Shown here: positions 32,508-41,586 of the stretch, in pieces
Layout: every line of letters starts with the position of its first letter
Position numbering within the stretch: the stretch's first letter is position 1
Assembly: GCA_002869435.1 (NCBI GenBank)
Contig: PKSX01000248.1
Location: 1-48,375 of the forward strand
Reading direction: 5' to 3'
Length of the DNA: 48,375 nt
DNA from: Marinilabiliales bacterium
Lineage (GTDB): Bacteria > Bacteroidota > Bacteroidia > Bacteroidales > DTU049
Program-made: the position numbers and the translations under genes
The notes under the pieces: generated by a model
Seen by the model: only the letters and a program-made list of their open reading frames with translations
What the model was told of the DNA's origin: nothing
Databases searched by the model: none

Positions 32508-32960
32508 ATGGAACAAAACACAAATCAACAGGCTCCTGAACAACAGCAGCCACAAAACGATCAGAAATTTGATCCGAATCAGGTTTCAAAAACTTCATGG
32601 ATTCATGGTGGAATTGCATTAGTTGGAGCTATTGGTGTATTTTTACCATGGGCTAAAGTTTCTTTCTTTGGAATTTCAACTTCAGCTTCAGGATTGGATG
32701 CATGGCAAGGAATTTTGTCTCTGATTGTACTCGTTCTTTTGGCAGTTGTAGTTATTGCAGGACCAGCAATTAAAATGCCTGAGAATAGTAAAGATCAGTT
32801 AATGAAGTATGGTATTTATATTCCATTGGCATTCAGTGTATGGGTACTTATTGATGTGCTGACAACAAAAATGGTGCAGGTAGGAATTGGTCTTTGGATC
32901 ACTCTTCTTGCTTCTGCTGCGTTAGCGCTGATTGCAAATAAAGTTATCAAATTGAAATAA
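32508..32960 (+). CDS. Small four-helix membrane protein
   Basis: 150 residues. A Gln/Asn/Pro-rich cytosolic N-terminus (about residues 1-28) is followed by about four membrane segments; the first two are separated by FLPWAKVSFFGISTSASGLDAW. This FLPW...G..W pattern occurs in small membrane proteins that often accompany zinc-ribbon proteins. The next gene does encode one, starting 17 bases downstream. The function is unknown. Confidence 0.7.
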   Translation: MEQNTNQQAPEQQQPQNDQKFDPNQVSKTSWIHGGIALVGAIGVFLPWAKVSFFGISTSASGLDAWQGILSLIVLVLLAVVVIAGPAIKMPENSKDQLMKYGIYIPLAFSVWVLIDVLTTKMVQVGIGLWITLLASAALALIANKVIKLK

Positions 32961-32981
32961 ATGAAAGTTCATAAGCGATGA
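32961..32981 (+). CDS. Possible six-codon leader peptide MKVHKR
   Basis: An ATG immediately after the preceding stop opens MKVHKR and stops at a TGA that overlaps the next gene's start (ATGA). Its first four codons encode the same MKVH as the next gene, so it looks like a small tandem duplication of the start region. It may couple translation, or may simply be a relic. Confidence 0.3.
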   Translation: MKVHKR

Positions 32982-33823
32982 AAGTCCACGAACATTCATT
33001 CTGTCCCGAATGCGGGCAGGCACTGGAGGGGAGCGAGTATTTGTGCCCCTCTTGTGCTTTTAAGCTGGCTGAGCCTCCAGTTGAGCAAACTCCGCCTCCC
33101 GTAAATGAGAACGTTCCTCCACCACCTCCGGTAAATGAGGAGCCTCCAGTTGAGAATCCTGAGCCTCCAAAAGCTGAGGATCCTGTTCCGCCGGTAGAAG
33201 AACCAAAAGAAGAAAACCCTGTACCTCCAATAGAAGAACCACAACAAGACCCGGTTTTTGACAATGCAGAGGTTGAACAACAGGGTATATTCGATCAATC
33301 GACTCCTCCTCCGGCTGTTCCAATGCAAAAGAAAAGTAAACTCTGGCTATGGATAGTTCTTATTGTTGTTGGCTTCCTTATTGTAGCCGCTGCTGTTGGA
33401 TCATTTCTGATCTATAACGGAACCATTCCAAAAAACAAAGTTGATTTTCTGCCTAAATCTGTACTTGAGATATTGACTCCAAAAAGCAATAATAGCGGAC
33501 CGGTTGAAAACAAACCCGACCGTGTTTATTATTTGGCTTATTCATTTACACTGATTGAAGATACCAATGAAAAGGTTATTATTATTTCCAGTGTTATGGA
33601 TCCCGGCAGTGTTGATCAGGCGAATGAATTTGGAGCCAAGAGTTCATTTAATGAGTTCGCAAAAATCAACTATCCCGACGATTATTTTCTCTTTAAAAAC
33701 GTGAAGGTGAAAAAATTTAACAGCAGAGAGGATGCTGTTAATGAGCGGGAAAGCATTAAAAAAGATTTTAAATCGAAAGGCTATACACTTCGCCTGATGG
33801 AAGTTGTTTACTCAATAAAATAA
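32978..33823 (+). CDS. Zinc-ribbon, proline-rich, single-pass membrane protein
   Basis: 281 residues. N-terminal zinc ribbon CPEC...CPSC (Cys9, Cys12, Cys23, Cys26). Residues about 32-105 are a low-complexity Pro/Glu/Val linker (repeats of PPVEEP and EEPQ type). One membrane helix follows at about 118-140 ([24 protein letters not shown]). The C-terminal domain of about 110 residues, starting [12 protein letters not shown], is presumably extracytoplasmic and is unrecognised. This cytosolic zinc-ribbon plus spanning helix layout suggests a sensor or scaffold, but that is an inference. Five bases separate it from the ornithine carbamoyltransferase gene. Confidence 0.8.
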   Translation: MKVHEHSFCPECGQALEGSEYLCPSCAFKLAEPPVEQTPPPVNENVPPPPPVNEEPPVENPEPPKAEDPVPPVEEPKEENPVPPIEEPQQDPVFDNAEVEQQGIFDQSTPPPAVPMQKKSKLWLWIVLIVVGFLIVAAAVGSFLIYNGTIPKNKVDFLPKSVLEILTPKSNNSGPVENKPDRVYYLAYSFTLIEDTNEKVIIISSVMDPGSVDQANEFGAKSSFNEFAKINYPDDYFLFKNVKVKKFNSREDAVNERESIKKDFKSKGYTLRLMEVVYSIK

Positions 33824-33828
33824 AGAAA

Positions 33829-34848
33829 ATGGCTTTTAATCTTAAAAACCGTAACTTTTTGAAACTGCTGGATTTCACTCCGCAGGAAATTAAATTTTTA
33901 CTTGAATTATCCGCTGATCTGAAAAAGGCGAAGTATGCCGGAACAGAGCAGCCATTGCTGAGTGGAAAAAACATTGCGCTGATTTTTGAAAAAGCTTCAA
34001 CCCGCACACGTTGTGCATTTGAGGTTGCAGCTCTTGATCAGGGTGCACATGTTACATATCTCGGACCTTCAGGCTCTCAGATTGGTGCAAAAGAATCTAT
34101 GAAAGATACTGCCCGTGTACTTGGTAGAATGTATGACGGAATTGAGTATCGCGGATTCGGTCAAAATATTGTGGAAGAGCTTGGTGCCTATGCCGGTGTG
34201 CCTGTTTGGAACGGTCTCACAAATGAGTATCATCCAACACAGATTCTGGCAGATTTTCTTACCATGATGGAACATAGTGATAAACCACTTCATCAGGTTA
34301 CATTTGCATATCTTGGCGACGCCCAAAATAATATGGGTAATAGTCTTATGGTAGGTGCAGCAAAAATGGGAATGAATTTCAGAGCTGTTGCTCCTAAAAA
34401 ATTCCACCCAACGGAAGAGCTTGTTGCCGAGTGTAAAGCTATTGCTGAGAAGACCGGTGCTACAATCACTGTTACCGACAACGTGGAAGAAGGTGTTAAA
34501 GGGTGTGATTTCCTCTATACCGACGTTTGGGTGTCTATGGGTGAGCCCGAAGAGAAATGGGTTGAAAGTGTTGAAGTTATGGGACCATATCAGGTGAATA
34601 TGGACATGATTAAGAAAACCGGCAATCCAAATGTAAAATTCATGCACTGCTTACCTGCATTCCATAACGATCAGACCAAAGTTGGAAAAGAAATCGCCGA
34701 AAAACTTGGCGCTAAATTCCCGATTGTTGCTGACGGTGCCATGGAAGTGACAGAAGAAGTCTTCGAATCAGATCATTCAATTGTATTTGACGAAGCCGAG
34801 AACCGTCTGCACACGATCAAAGCAGTTATGGTAGCTACTTTGGCATAG
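33829..34848 (+). CDS. argF: Ornithine carbamoyltransferase
   Basis: 339 residues. Carbamoyl-phosphate site [13 protein letters not shown] near residue 54, [15 protein letters not shown] near 134, ornithine loop [11 protein letters not shown] near 227 and [11 protein letters not shown] near 268. It is a true ornithine enzyme, not the acetyl- or succinylornithine variant found in Bacteroides, since the SMG and HCLP motifs are intact. It may be biosynthetic (argF) or catabolic (arcB). The nearby carbamate kinase favours the catabolic use, regenerating carbamoyl phosphate from citrulline for ATP. A terminator follows. Confidence 0.95.
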   Translation: MAFNLKNRNFLKLLDFTPQEIKFLLELSADLKKAKYAGTEQPLLSGKNIALIFEKASTRTRCAFEVAALDQGAHVTYLGPSGSQIGAKESMKDTARVLGRMYDGIEYRGFGQNIVEELGAYAGVPVWNGLTNEYHPTQILADFLTMMEHSDKPLHQVTFAYLGDAQNNMGNSLMVGAAKMGMNFRAVAPKKFHPTEELVAECKAIAEKTGATITVTDNVEEGVKGCDFLYTDVWVSMGEPEEKWVESVEVMGPYQVNMDMIKKTGNPNVKFMHCLPAFHNDQTKVGKEIAEKLGAKFPIVADGAMEVTEEVFESDHSIVFDEAENRLHTIKAVMVATLA

Positions 34849-34852
34849 TACT

Positions 34853-34870
34853 AAAAACCTGTCAGGTTTT
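34853..34870. repeat. Third copy of the AACCTGTCAGGTT palindrome
   Basis: AAAAACCTGTCAGGTTTT directly after the ornithine carbamoyltransferase stop, matching the pair at 28170-28219. A decayed partial copy (AGTTGTCAGGTTGT) follows at about 34920-34933. Confidence 0.75.
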
Positions 34871-34880
34871 CCTAATATTC

Positions 34881-34905
34881 AGCCCCGCAATCGCGGGGCT
34901 TTTTT
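34881..34905 (+). terminator. Rho-independent terminator after ornithine carbamoyltransferase
   Basis: Perfect 8-bp GC-rich stem AGCCCCGC/GCGGGGCT with loop AATC, followed by five further T residues. Confidence 0.9.
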
Positions 34906-34998
34906 GCTTAAATCGGCTACAGTTGTCAGGTTGTATAGAAAAAATCACTTTTCGTTGAAAAGTTCTGCAAATTACTTTCAAAAATCGACCAAAACTTG

Positions 34999-35006
34999 TA
35001 CATTTG
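34999..35006 (+). promoter_or_regulatory. -7 box for dnaX
   Basis: TACATTTG (TAnnTTTG) ends 21 bases before the dnaX ATG. A TTTC lies about 20 bases upstream, a weak -33 match. Confidence 0.45.
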
Positions 35007-35027
35007 CTGATTGCAAACACAGATCAT

Positions 35028-36716
35028 ATGAACCAGTATATTGTATCCGCCAGAAAGTACCGCCCAGACAATTTTAAAAGTGTTGTCGGTCAGGATACAA
35101 TCGTCCGTACACTGAAGAATGCCATTTTGAATGATCATTTGGCGCAGGCATTTCTTTTTACAGGTCCCCGTGGTGTTGGAAAAACTACCTGCGCCCGCAT
35201 AATGGCCAAAACAATAAATTGTTTGAATATAGGGTCTGATGGAGATGCATGTAATGAATGTGATTCATGCAACGCATTTAATAGCAACGCATCATTTAAT
35301 ATTCATGAACTTGATGCAGCCTCCAATAACTCAGTTGAAGATATCAGAAACCTGGTTGAACAGGTTAGGATTCCGCCACAGGAGGGCAAATACAAGATCT
35401 ATATCATCGATGAGGTTCATATGTTGTCTCAGGCAGCTTTCAATGCTTTTCTGAAAACACTGGAGGAGCCCCCTGCATATGCCAAGTTTATTCTGGCAAC
35501 TACTGAGCGTCACAAGATAATTCCAACGATATTATCACGCTGTCAGATTTATAATTTTCGCCGTATTTCGGTAGAGGATATTGCTACGCATTTGGCATAT
35601 GTTGCCGAAAGCGAAAATGTGACAGCAGAAAATGATGCACTTCATATTATTGCACAGAAAGCTGATGGGGCATTGCGCGATGCATTATCACTTTTTGATC
35701 AGATTGTAACATTTGCCGGCAAGGACATAACTTATCAGGGTGTAATTGACAACCTGAATATTCTTGATTTCGATTATTATTTCCGATTTGTCGACTTTTT
35801 CCTGAACAAGGATTATAAAAATGCTATTCTGGTTTTGAATGAGGTGCTCGATAATGGATTTGATGCACAGCATATTATTATTGGACTGGCAGAACACCTT
35901 CGTCAATTGCTTGTGGCAAAAGATCCTGATACATTGCCTCTGCTGGAAGCAGGCGAAATGCTCAGTCAGCGATACCAGAATCAAGCTGCTTCAGCAAGTA
36001 TTGATTTTATCATTGCTTCGTTGAATCTGATCAATGAAACAGATGTAAACTACAGGCAAAGCAGTCAGAAGAAGCTATTGCTTGAAAGCCTGTTTTTGCA
36101 ATTGTGTTTTGGAAAAGCATCAATTGAAACAAAGAATTCTGCTCCTGCTGAAGACGCAAAAAAAAAAATAACTACTGAAAAAGAAACTCCTCCAATCAGT
36201 TCGGAGAGTTCTCCAAAATATTCAAAGACAAATACCCCGAAAAAGAAAGATTCTGTGCAGGTATCCCAGAATCAAAGTATTAGAAGGGTAAGTCTGAAAG
36301 AAAGTGAAGAGGAAATAAGTCGTTCTTTGAGCAAAGGAAAAAAGAGTGAATCGTTTAATGAGAAGGAACTGAAAAATGCTGTTTTGGAATATGCCGAGAG
36401 CATTAAAAGCGAACATCAGAGTTTGCATAGTGTATTAACCAGCAGTATAATCAGTACAGAAAACAATGAGAAGGTGAAAATGGTCTGCGGTGGAGATATT
36501 CAAAAAGCCGAGGTAGAACATTATAAACAATCTATAGTAGACTATCTGCGTGAAAAGCTTCAGAATGATAATGTCCTTATGGATGTTCTTGTTGATGAAA
36601 AAGCAAAATCGGCTAAAAATGGAAATCTGGCTGAGGACCGTTTCAATGAATTAAAAGAAAAGAATCCTGATTTGGATTATTTTCGCAATACTTTGAATCT
36701 GAAAGTTGAATTATAA
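35028..36716 (+). CDS. dnaX: DNA polymerase III subunit gamma/tau
   Basis: 562 residues, the clamp-loader ATPase. Walker A GPRGVGKTT at 46-54, zinc-binding Cys65/75/78/81, Walker B IIDEVHMLS near 126, the sensor-1 region LATTERHKIIPTILSRC near 160, and the lid/collar helices to about residue 370. From about 375 to 455 the protein is a Lys/Ser/Glu-rich low-complexity linker, then a tau-like C-terminal domain. The linker opens with an 11-A run (see separate entry) that could yield a gamma-length product. The ATG at 35028 is preferred to a TTG at 35004 that lies inside the promoter box. The M16 protease gene follows after 15 bases. Confidence 0.95.
   Translation: MNQYIVSARKYRPDNFKSVVGQDTIVRTLKNAILNDHLAQAFLFTGPRGVGKTTCARIMAKTINCLNIGSDGDACNECDSCNAFNSNASFNIHELDAASNNSVEDIRNLVEQVRIPPQEGKYKIYIIDEVHMLSQAAFNAFLKTLEEPPAYAKFILATTERHKIIPTILSRCQIYNFRRISVEDIATHLAYVAESENVTAENDALHIIAQKADGALRDALSLFDQIVTFAGKDITYQGVIDNLNILDFDYYFRFVDFFLNKDYKNAILVLNEVLDNGFDAQHIIIGLAEHLRQLLVAKDPDTLPLLEAGEMLSQRYQNQAASASIDFIIASLNLINETDVNYRQSSQKKLLLESLFLQLCFGKASIETKNSAPAEDAKKKITTEKETPPISSESSPKYSKTNTPKKKDSVQVSQNQSIRRVSLKESEEEISRSLSKGKKSESFNEKELKNAVLEYAESIKSEHQSLHSVLTSSIISTENNEKVKMVCGGDIQKAEVEHYKQSIVDYLREKLQNDNVLMDVLVDEKAKSAKNGNLAEDRFNELKEKNPDLDYFRNTLNLKVEL
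36158..36168 (+). other. A11 homopolymer in dnaX, candidate slippage site
   Basis: Eleven consecutive A residues at codons 377-381, read as GCA AAA AAA AAA ATA. Adding one A gives AAT AAC TAC TGA, stopping after residue 383. Losing one A gives an immediate TAA after Lys380. Either slip would make a gamma-like protein that ends just past the conserved clamp-loader core. Transcriptional slippage at an A9 run in dnaX is known in Thermus thermophilus. Confidence 0.5.
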
Positions 36717-36731
36717 ACAAAACATAGTAAA

Positions 36732-39680
36732 ATGAAAGCAAAACTTTTTTTGTTAAGTGCTTTTTATCTGATCCTGTCACTGAGTTCATTTGCACAGAAT
36801 GATCCGGCATCTAATGCCAAACAGGAAATTAAAGAAGTAAAAAAGTATGATTACGTTACTGTTCCGGGTGATCCGTTGAATGCAAGAATTTATACTCTTG
36901 ACAATGGGTTGAAGGTATATATGACTGTATACAAGAATGAACCCCGTATTCAGGCGTATGTAGCAGTAGCTGCGGGTAGTAAAAACGATCCTGCAGAAAC
37001 TACAGGACTTGCTCACTATTTTGAGCATATGATGTTTAAGGGAACTCCTCATTTCGGTACTTCCGATTTTGATAAGGAGTATCCGCTAATTATGAAGGTT
37101 GACAGCCTTTTTGAAGTGTACAGAACAATTACTGATGCGGCTGAACGCAAAGCCATGTATCATATTATTGACTCTGTGTCATTTGAGGCGTCGAAATATG
37201 CGATACCTAATGAATATGACAAATTGATGACTGCTATCGGATCTAAAGGGACCAATGCATATACATCTCTGGAGCAAACGGTATACATTGAGAATATTCC
37301 TTCAAATCAGCTTGAAAACTGGGCTATGATCCAGGCAGATCGTTTCATGAATCCTGTTCTTCGTGGATTCCATACTGAGCTGGAAACCATTTACGAAGAA
37401 AAGAACATGACCATGACTTCTGACCCCAGAAAAGTATTTACTGCAGTACTTGAAGGACTTTTTCTGAAGCATCCTTACGGAACTCAAACTACAATCGGAA
37501 CTCAGGATCATATTAAAAACCCATCGATGAAGAATATTCGCTGGTTCCACTCACAGTATTATGTTCCCAATAATATGGCCATTGCACTTTCAGGAGATTT
37601 TGACCCTGACGAAGCCATTGTAATTATTGACAAGTATTTTGGAGGCATGGAGCCTGTTGAATATCCTGAATTCAGTTTTGAACAGGAAGATCCGATTACC
37701 GAACCGGTAGAAAAAACGGTATGGGGTCCTGATGCTGAAAATGTTGCTATTGCTTTCCGCCTGCCCGGTGTTGCGAGCGATGCCGCAATGAAGCTAAGCC
37801 TTTTTGATATGGTTCTTTCCAATAGCAATGCCGGTCTTATTGACCTCAATCTTGTTAAAGGTCAGAAAGTGCTGAAAGCCAGCTCAGGAACATATCAGTT
37901 GAAAGACTATTCAATCTTCTTCATGTTTGGAACTCCTAAAGACGGACAAACACTGGAAGAAGTAAGAGATCTACTGCTTGCTCAGGTTGAAACCATTAAA
38001 AAAGGTGAGTTCGACGACTGGTTGCTCCCTGCAATTATTCAGGATTTCAAATTAATGGAAATCAAGCAATATGAAGAAAACAGCAACAGGGCAGGTGCCT
38101 TTGTCGATGCTTTTGTTACCGGAATTGAATGGGGTGACTATGTAAAGAGAACCGACAAAATTGCTTCTTTTAAAAAGCAGGATATTGTAGATTTTGCCAA
38201 TGAATATTTCAATGATAATTATGTTGTTGTTTACAAACGTACCGGAAAAGATACCACCATTCAGAAGATTCAGAAAAACAAGCTGACCAAGCTTGATATG
38301 AACCGCGACATGGAGTCTGAGTTTCTTGCTGAAGTAAAAGCTTCCGAAGTTGAGGATATCGAGCCAGTGTTTGTAGATTTTGACAAAGACATTATCAAAA
38401 CCACCATAAAGAGTGATATCCCTGTTCAGTACATGCATAATGAAGAAAATGAAACATTCAGCATGTATTATGTGTTTGACATGGGAAGCAATCATAATGT
38501 GAGACTGCCTTATGCTATTGATTATTTGCCTTTTGTGGGTACCGACAGGTATACTTCCGAAGAGCTGAGTAAGGAGTTTTATAAGCTTGCCTGCTCATTT
38601 GATGTATTTAACTCGGATGATCAGGTTTATGTAAGACTCAGTGGCTTGAGCGATAATTTTGAAAAGGGAGTTGAATTATTTGAGCATGTTCTTGCCAATG
38701 CAACACCCAATGAAGAGGCATGGAAAAATTTTGTTGCTGACGAAATGAAGCAGCGCGAAGATGCCAAGAAAAACATGCAAATGGTATTTGGATACCTGGT
38801 TTCATATGGTATATACGGTGAAAACAGTCCAACTACAAATATCCTGTCAGAAAAAGAACTCAATAGTATGAGTGCTCAGGATGCAGTAGATATAATTCAT
38901 GGTTTGCTTTCATATAAACATCATATCTTGTTTTATGGAAATCAGACTGAAGCAGAACTTAAAGAAGTTCTGAATAAGCATCATAATGTCCCTGCTGAGC
39001 TCAAGGATATCCCGGAAGAGAAAAAGTTTGAGCAAGTTCCTACAGAAGAAAATATTATTTATTGGGTACATTTCGATACACCTCAGTCACAGATTCTTAT
39101 GTTGAATCGTGGACAGAAAGGATTCAATACAGAACTGAATCCCACTATTCGTCTTTTCAATGAGTATTTTGGAGGAAGTATGAATTCTGTGATTTTTCAG
39201 GAAATGCGCGAAGCACGTTCACTTGCGTATACTGCAGTGTCTTTCTATCAGTCACCTGGTGAAAAGGATGAGCATTATTATATTCTGTCATATATTGCAA
39301 CTCAATATGATAAAATGACAACAGCCATTGATGCATTTCTGGAACTATTAAATGAAATGCCAGAAAGTGACAATTCATTCCAGCTTGCAAAAGACGGACT
39401 TATTAAGCAAATTCGCACAAATCGTGTTACACGCGACGATATTCTCTGGGCATACGAGGATGCGAAGAGAATGGGCTTGTCCTACGATACAGATAAGGAT
39501 GTTTATGAAAATGTTCCTGCCATGACTATGGAAACACTGAAACAGTTTCAGGCAGAATATGTGGCCAATAAGTCATACACCTATCTTATTATTGGAGATG
39601 AGGAGCAGTTGCCACTTAAAGATCTTAAGAAATATGGCAAAGTGAAGGAAGTGAAAATGGAAGAAATCTTTGGATATTAA
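36732..39680 (+). CDS. M16 family zinc metallopeptidase (long, two-half form)
   Basis: 982 residues with a signal peptide (ending SSFAQ), so periplasmic or outer-membrane associated. The inverted zinc motif HxxEH is at His95-Glu98-His99 (AHYFEHMMFKG), and the downstream ligand Glu is in ELETIYEEKNM near residue 220. This makes the N-terminal half catalytic. The C-terminal half (from about 560) has the M16 fold with the MREARSLAYTA motif near 825 but no second HxxEH, as in pitrilysin-like enzymes. It probably degrades peptides. It lies 15 bases after dnaX and is followed by a terminator. Confidence 0.93.
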   Translation: MKAKLFLLSAFYLILSLSSFAQNDPASNAKQEIKEVKKYDYVTVPGDPLNARIYTLDNGLKVYMTVYKNEPRIQAYVAVAAGSKNDPAETTGLAHYFEHMMFKGTPHFGTSDFDKEYPLIMKVDSLFEVYRTITDAAERKAMYHIIDSVSFEASKYAIPNEYDKLMTAIGSKGTNAYTSLEQTVYIENIPSNQLENWAMIQADRFMNPVLRGFHTELETIYEEKNMTMTSDPRKVFTAVLEGLFLKHPYGTQTTIGTQDHIKNPSMKNIRWFHSQYYVPNNMAIALSGDFDPDEAIVIIDKYFGGMEPVEYPEFSFEQEDPITEPVEKTVWGPDAENVAIAFRLPGVASDAAMKLSLFDMVLSNSNAGLIDLNLVKGQKVLKASSGTYQLKDYSIFFMFGTPKDGQTLEEVRDLLLAQVETIKKGEFDDWLLPAIIQDFKLMEIKQYEENSNRAGAFVDAFVTGIEWGDYVKRTDKIASFKKQDIVDFANEYFNDNYVVVYKRTGKDTTIQKIQKNKLTKLDMNRDMESEFLAEVKASEVEDIEPVFVDFDKDIIKTTIKSDIPVQYMHNEENETFSMYYVFDMGSNHNVRLPYAIDYLPFVGTDRYTSEELSKEFYKLACSFDVFNSDDQVYVRLSGLSDNFEKGVELFEHVLANATPNEEAWKNFVADEMKQREDAKKNMQMVFGYLVSYGIYGENSPTTNILSEKELNSMSAQDAVDIIHGLLSYKHHILFYGNQTEAELKEVLNKHHNVPAELKDIPEEKKFEQVPTEENIIYWVHFDTPQSQILMLNRGQKGFNTELNPTIRLFNEYFGGSMNSVIFQEMREARSLAYTAVSFYQSPGEKDEHYYILSYIATQYDKMTTAIDAFLELLNEMPESDNSFQLAKDGLIKQIRTNRVTRDDILWAYEDAKRMGLSYDTDKDVYENVPAMTMETLKQFQAEYVANKSYTYLIIGDEEQLPLKDLKKYGKVKEVKMEEIFGY

Positions 39681-39700
39681 ATCAGAATTATTCTGATAAT

Positions 39701-39732
39701 AAAAAGCCCGGCCGTTTGGTTGGGCTTTTTTA
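39701..39732 (+). terminator. Rho-independent terminator after the M16 protease
   Basis: The stem AAAAAGCCC/GGGCTTTTT (extendable with one mismatch by GGCC/GGTT) is followed by further T residues. A separate small palindrome ATCAGAAT-T-ATTCTGAT occupies 39681-39697. Confidence 0.85.
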
Positions 39733-39745
39733 ATTTTAGATTTCT

Positions 39746-39753
39746 TATTTTTG
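39746..39753 (+). promoter_or_regulatory. -7 box for mpg
   Basis: TATTTTTG (TAnnTTTG) ends 19 bases before the mpg ATG. Confidence 0.4.
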
Positions 39754-39772
39754 ATTTTACATTTAATATTTA

Positions 39773-40363
39773 ATGCTTCAACCTGATTTTTACACCCGTC
39801 CAGATGTATTGCAAATAGCCAGAGATTTGCTGGGAAAAGTACTTGTAGTGGAAGTCGATGGACAAAGATGTTCAGGTATAATTACTGAAACCGAAGCTTA
39901 TGCCGGTATAAATGACAAAGCTTCTCATGCATATGGTGGTCGCCGTACGGCAAGAACAGAAACCATGTATATGGAAGGTGGATGTGCATATGTTTATCTA
40001 TGTTATGGTATTCATAATTTGTTTAATGTTGTTACTAATACTAAAGAGGTGCCGCATGCTGTCCTGATTCGGGCCATTAAACCATTGGAAAACACAGAAA
40101 TAATGATTAAGCGTGCTGCCAATAAGCGAATGAAAGGTGATGGAATTGGCCCCGGAAAGTTATGTGCTATGCTTGGTATTACACGTGAACATAATGCAGT
40201 ACATTTGCAAAGTGAGAAACTGCATATTGCTGATTACGGAATTGAGATTTCTAACTCAGCACTTCTATCCGGAAAAAGAATCGGGATTGATTATGCAGAG
40301 GAGGATGCGGAATTACCGTATCGGTTTTGGGTGAAACATAAAGATATTGAATATGGAAGTTAA
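39773..40363 (+). CDS. mpg: 3-methyladenine DNA glycosylase (AAG/Mpg family)
   Basis: 196 residues, the single-domain alkyladenine glycosylase. Motifs: ARDLLGKVLVV near residue 15, IITETEAYAGINDKASHAYGG near 37 with the catalytic Glu, YVYLCYGIHNLFNVV near 69 with the intercalating Tyr, and GPGKLC near 123. It excises alkylated purines in base-excision repair. It overlaps the following methyltransferase gene by 11 bases. Confidence 0.94.
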   Translation: MLQPDFYTRPDVLQIARDLLGKVLVVEVDGQRCSGIITETEAYAGINDKASHAYGGRRTARTETMYMEGGCAYVYLCYGIHNLFNVVTNTKEVPHAVLIRAIKPLENTEIMIKRAANKRMKGDGIGPGKLCAMLGITREHNAVHLQSEKLHIADYGIEISNSALLSGKRIGIDYAEEDAELPYRFWVKHKDIEYGS

Positions 40364-41528
40364 AGCTGTTCTCAGAATAAAAACCGGAAAAGTGGAAGCT
40401 ATTCGTCGTTTCCATCCATGGGTGTTTTCGGGGGCTCTTAAAGGAATAGATGGAGAACCTAAAGAAGGCGATCTGGTTCGTATTGAGACCAATCATGGCG
40501 CATTTCTGGCTATTGGTCACTATGGAGCCGGAAGTATTGCCGCACGAATATTATCCTGGGAAGTTGAACTTCCTGATGCTGCATTCTGGCAAAAGAGAAT
40601 TGCTTCTGCATGGGCTTATAGAACTAGTCTCGGGTTTCCAACAGAATACACAAATGTGTTTAGGCTGATTCATGCTGAAGGTGATCTCTGTCCAGGACTT
40701 ATTGCAGATTATTTCGATGGGGTGGTAGTGCTTGAATTTCATTCTGCCGGAATGGAGCAGGCTTCAGAGTTTATTTGTGGTGCAATACAGAAAGTTTTGG
40801 GAGAAAACCTGAAAGCGATAATTGCCGGAAGTAAAAAAGGTGATGGTAAAATGCAGGTTTTGAACGGAGAGGAACCCGCTTTGCCCTATACTGTGCTTGA
40901 AAATAATCTAAAGTTCCAGGTCGATTGGCGCCAGGGTCAAAAAACCGGCTTTTTTAACGATCAGCGTGATAATAGACGAAAGCTAATGGATTTTGTGCAG
41001 GGAAAGAAAGTATTGAATATGTTCTCTTATACAGGAGCATTCTCCGTATATGCTAAAGCAGGAGGTGCATCTGAGGTGATATCGGTCGATGCCAGTAAAC
41101 GGGCTGTTGAACTTGCAAAAATCAATATGGCTGCAAACGGTTTTTCACCGGACGAAAACCCTTGTATTGTATCTGATGCAATGGAATATCTTAAAGTAAT
41201 GCCTGAGAATGAATTCGATGTCATAGTCCTTGATCCGCCTGCATATGCAAAACGCAGCGATGCTCGTCATAATGCCATTCAGGGATATAAAAGATTAAAT
41301 GCTGAGGCTATCTCCAAATTGAAAAGTGGTGGGTTTCTTTTTACTTTTAGTTGCTCCCAGGTGGTGGAACGACACCATTTCAACTCTGCAGTTATGGCCG
41401 GTGCATTAAGCAGTGGCAGGAAAGTACGTGTTGTGGATCAATTGTCTCAGGCACCGTGTCATGCGCACTCATTCTACCATCCGGAAGGATTTTATCTTAA
41501 GGGACTAATTCTGCATGTGGAGAGCTGA
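40353..41528 (+). CDS. rlmI: Class I SAM-dependent rRNA methyltransferase (RlmI-like, PUA domain)
   Basis: 391 residues. PUA domain at about 1-75 (FHPWVFSGALKGIDGEPKEGDLV), then a central RlmI-type insert. The Rossmann methyltransferase domain follows with KVLNMFSYTGAFSVYA near 220, catalytic DPPAYAK near 300 and FSCSQVV near 335. The E. coli homologue RlmI makes m5C1962 in 23S rRNA. The ATG at 40353 is preferred over an in-frame TTG at 40347. Overlap with mpg suggests co-transcription. Confidence 0.9.
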   Translation: MEVKAVLRIKTGKVEAIRRFHPWVFSGALKGIDGEPKEGDLVRIETNHGAFLAIGHYGAGSIAARILSWEVELPDAAFWQKRIASAWAYRTSLGFPTEYTNVFRLIHAEGDLCPGLIADYFDGVVVLEFHSAGMEQASEFICGAIQKVLGENLKAIIAGSKKGDGKMQVLNGEEPALPYTVLENNLKFQVDWRQGQKTGFFNDQRDNRRKLMDFVQGKKVLNMFSYTGAFSVYAKAGGASEVISVDASKRAVELAKINMAANGFSPDENPCIVSDAMEYLKVMPENEFDVIVLDPPAYAKRSDARHNAIQGYKRLNAEAISKLKSGGFLFTFSCSQVVERHHFNSAVMAGALSSGRKVRVVDQLSQAPCHAHSFYHPEGFYLKGLILHVES

Positions 41529-41549
41529 TAAACATCCCCCAATAATTTG

Positions 41550-41557
41550 TACTTTTG
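41550..41557 (+). promoter_or_regulatory. -7 box for the sulfotransferase-associated operon
   Basis: TACTTTTG (TAnnTTTG) ends 29 bases before the ATG at 41587. A -33 box is not evident. Confidence 0.4.
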
Positions 41558-41586
41558 TGCGTTAAACGAACTGCAGGCAAAGCATT

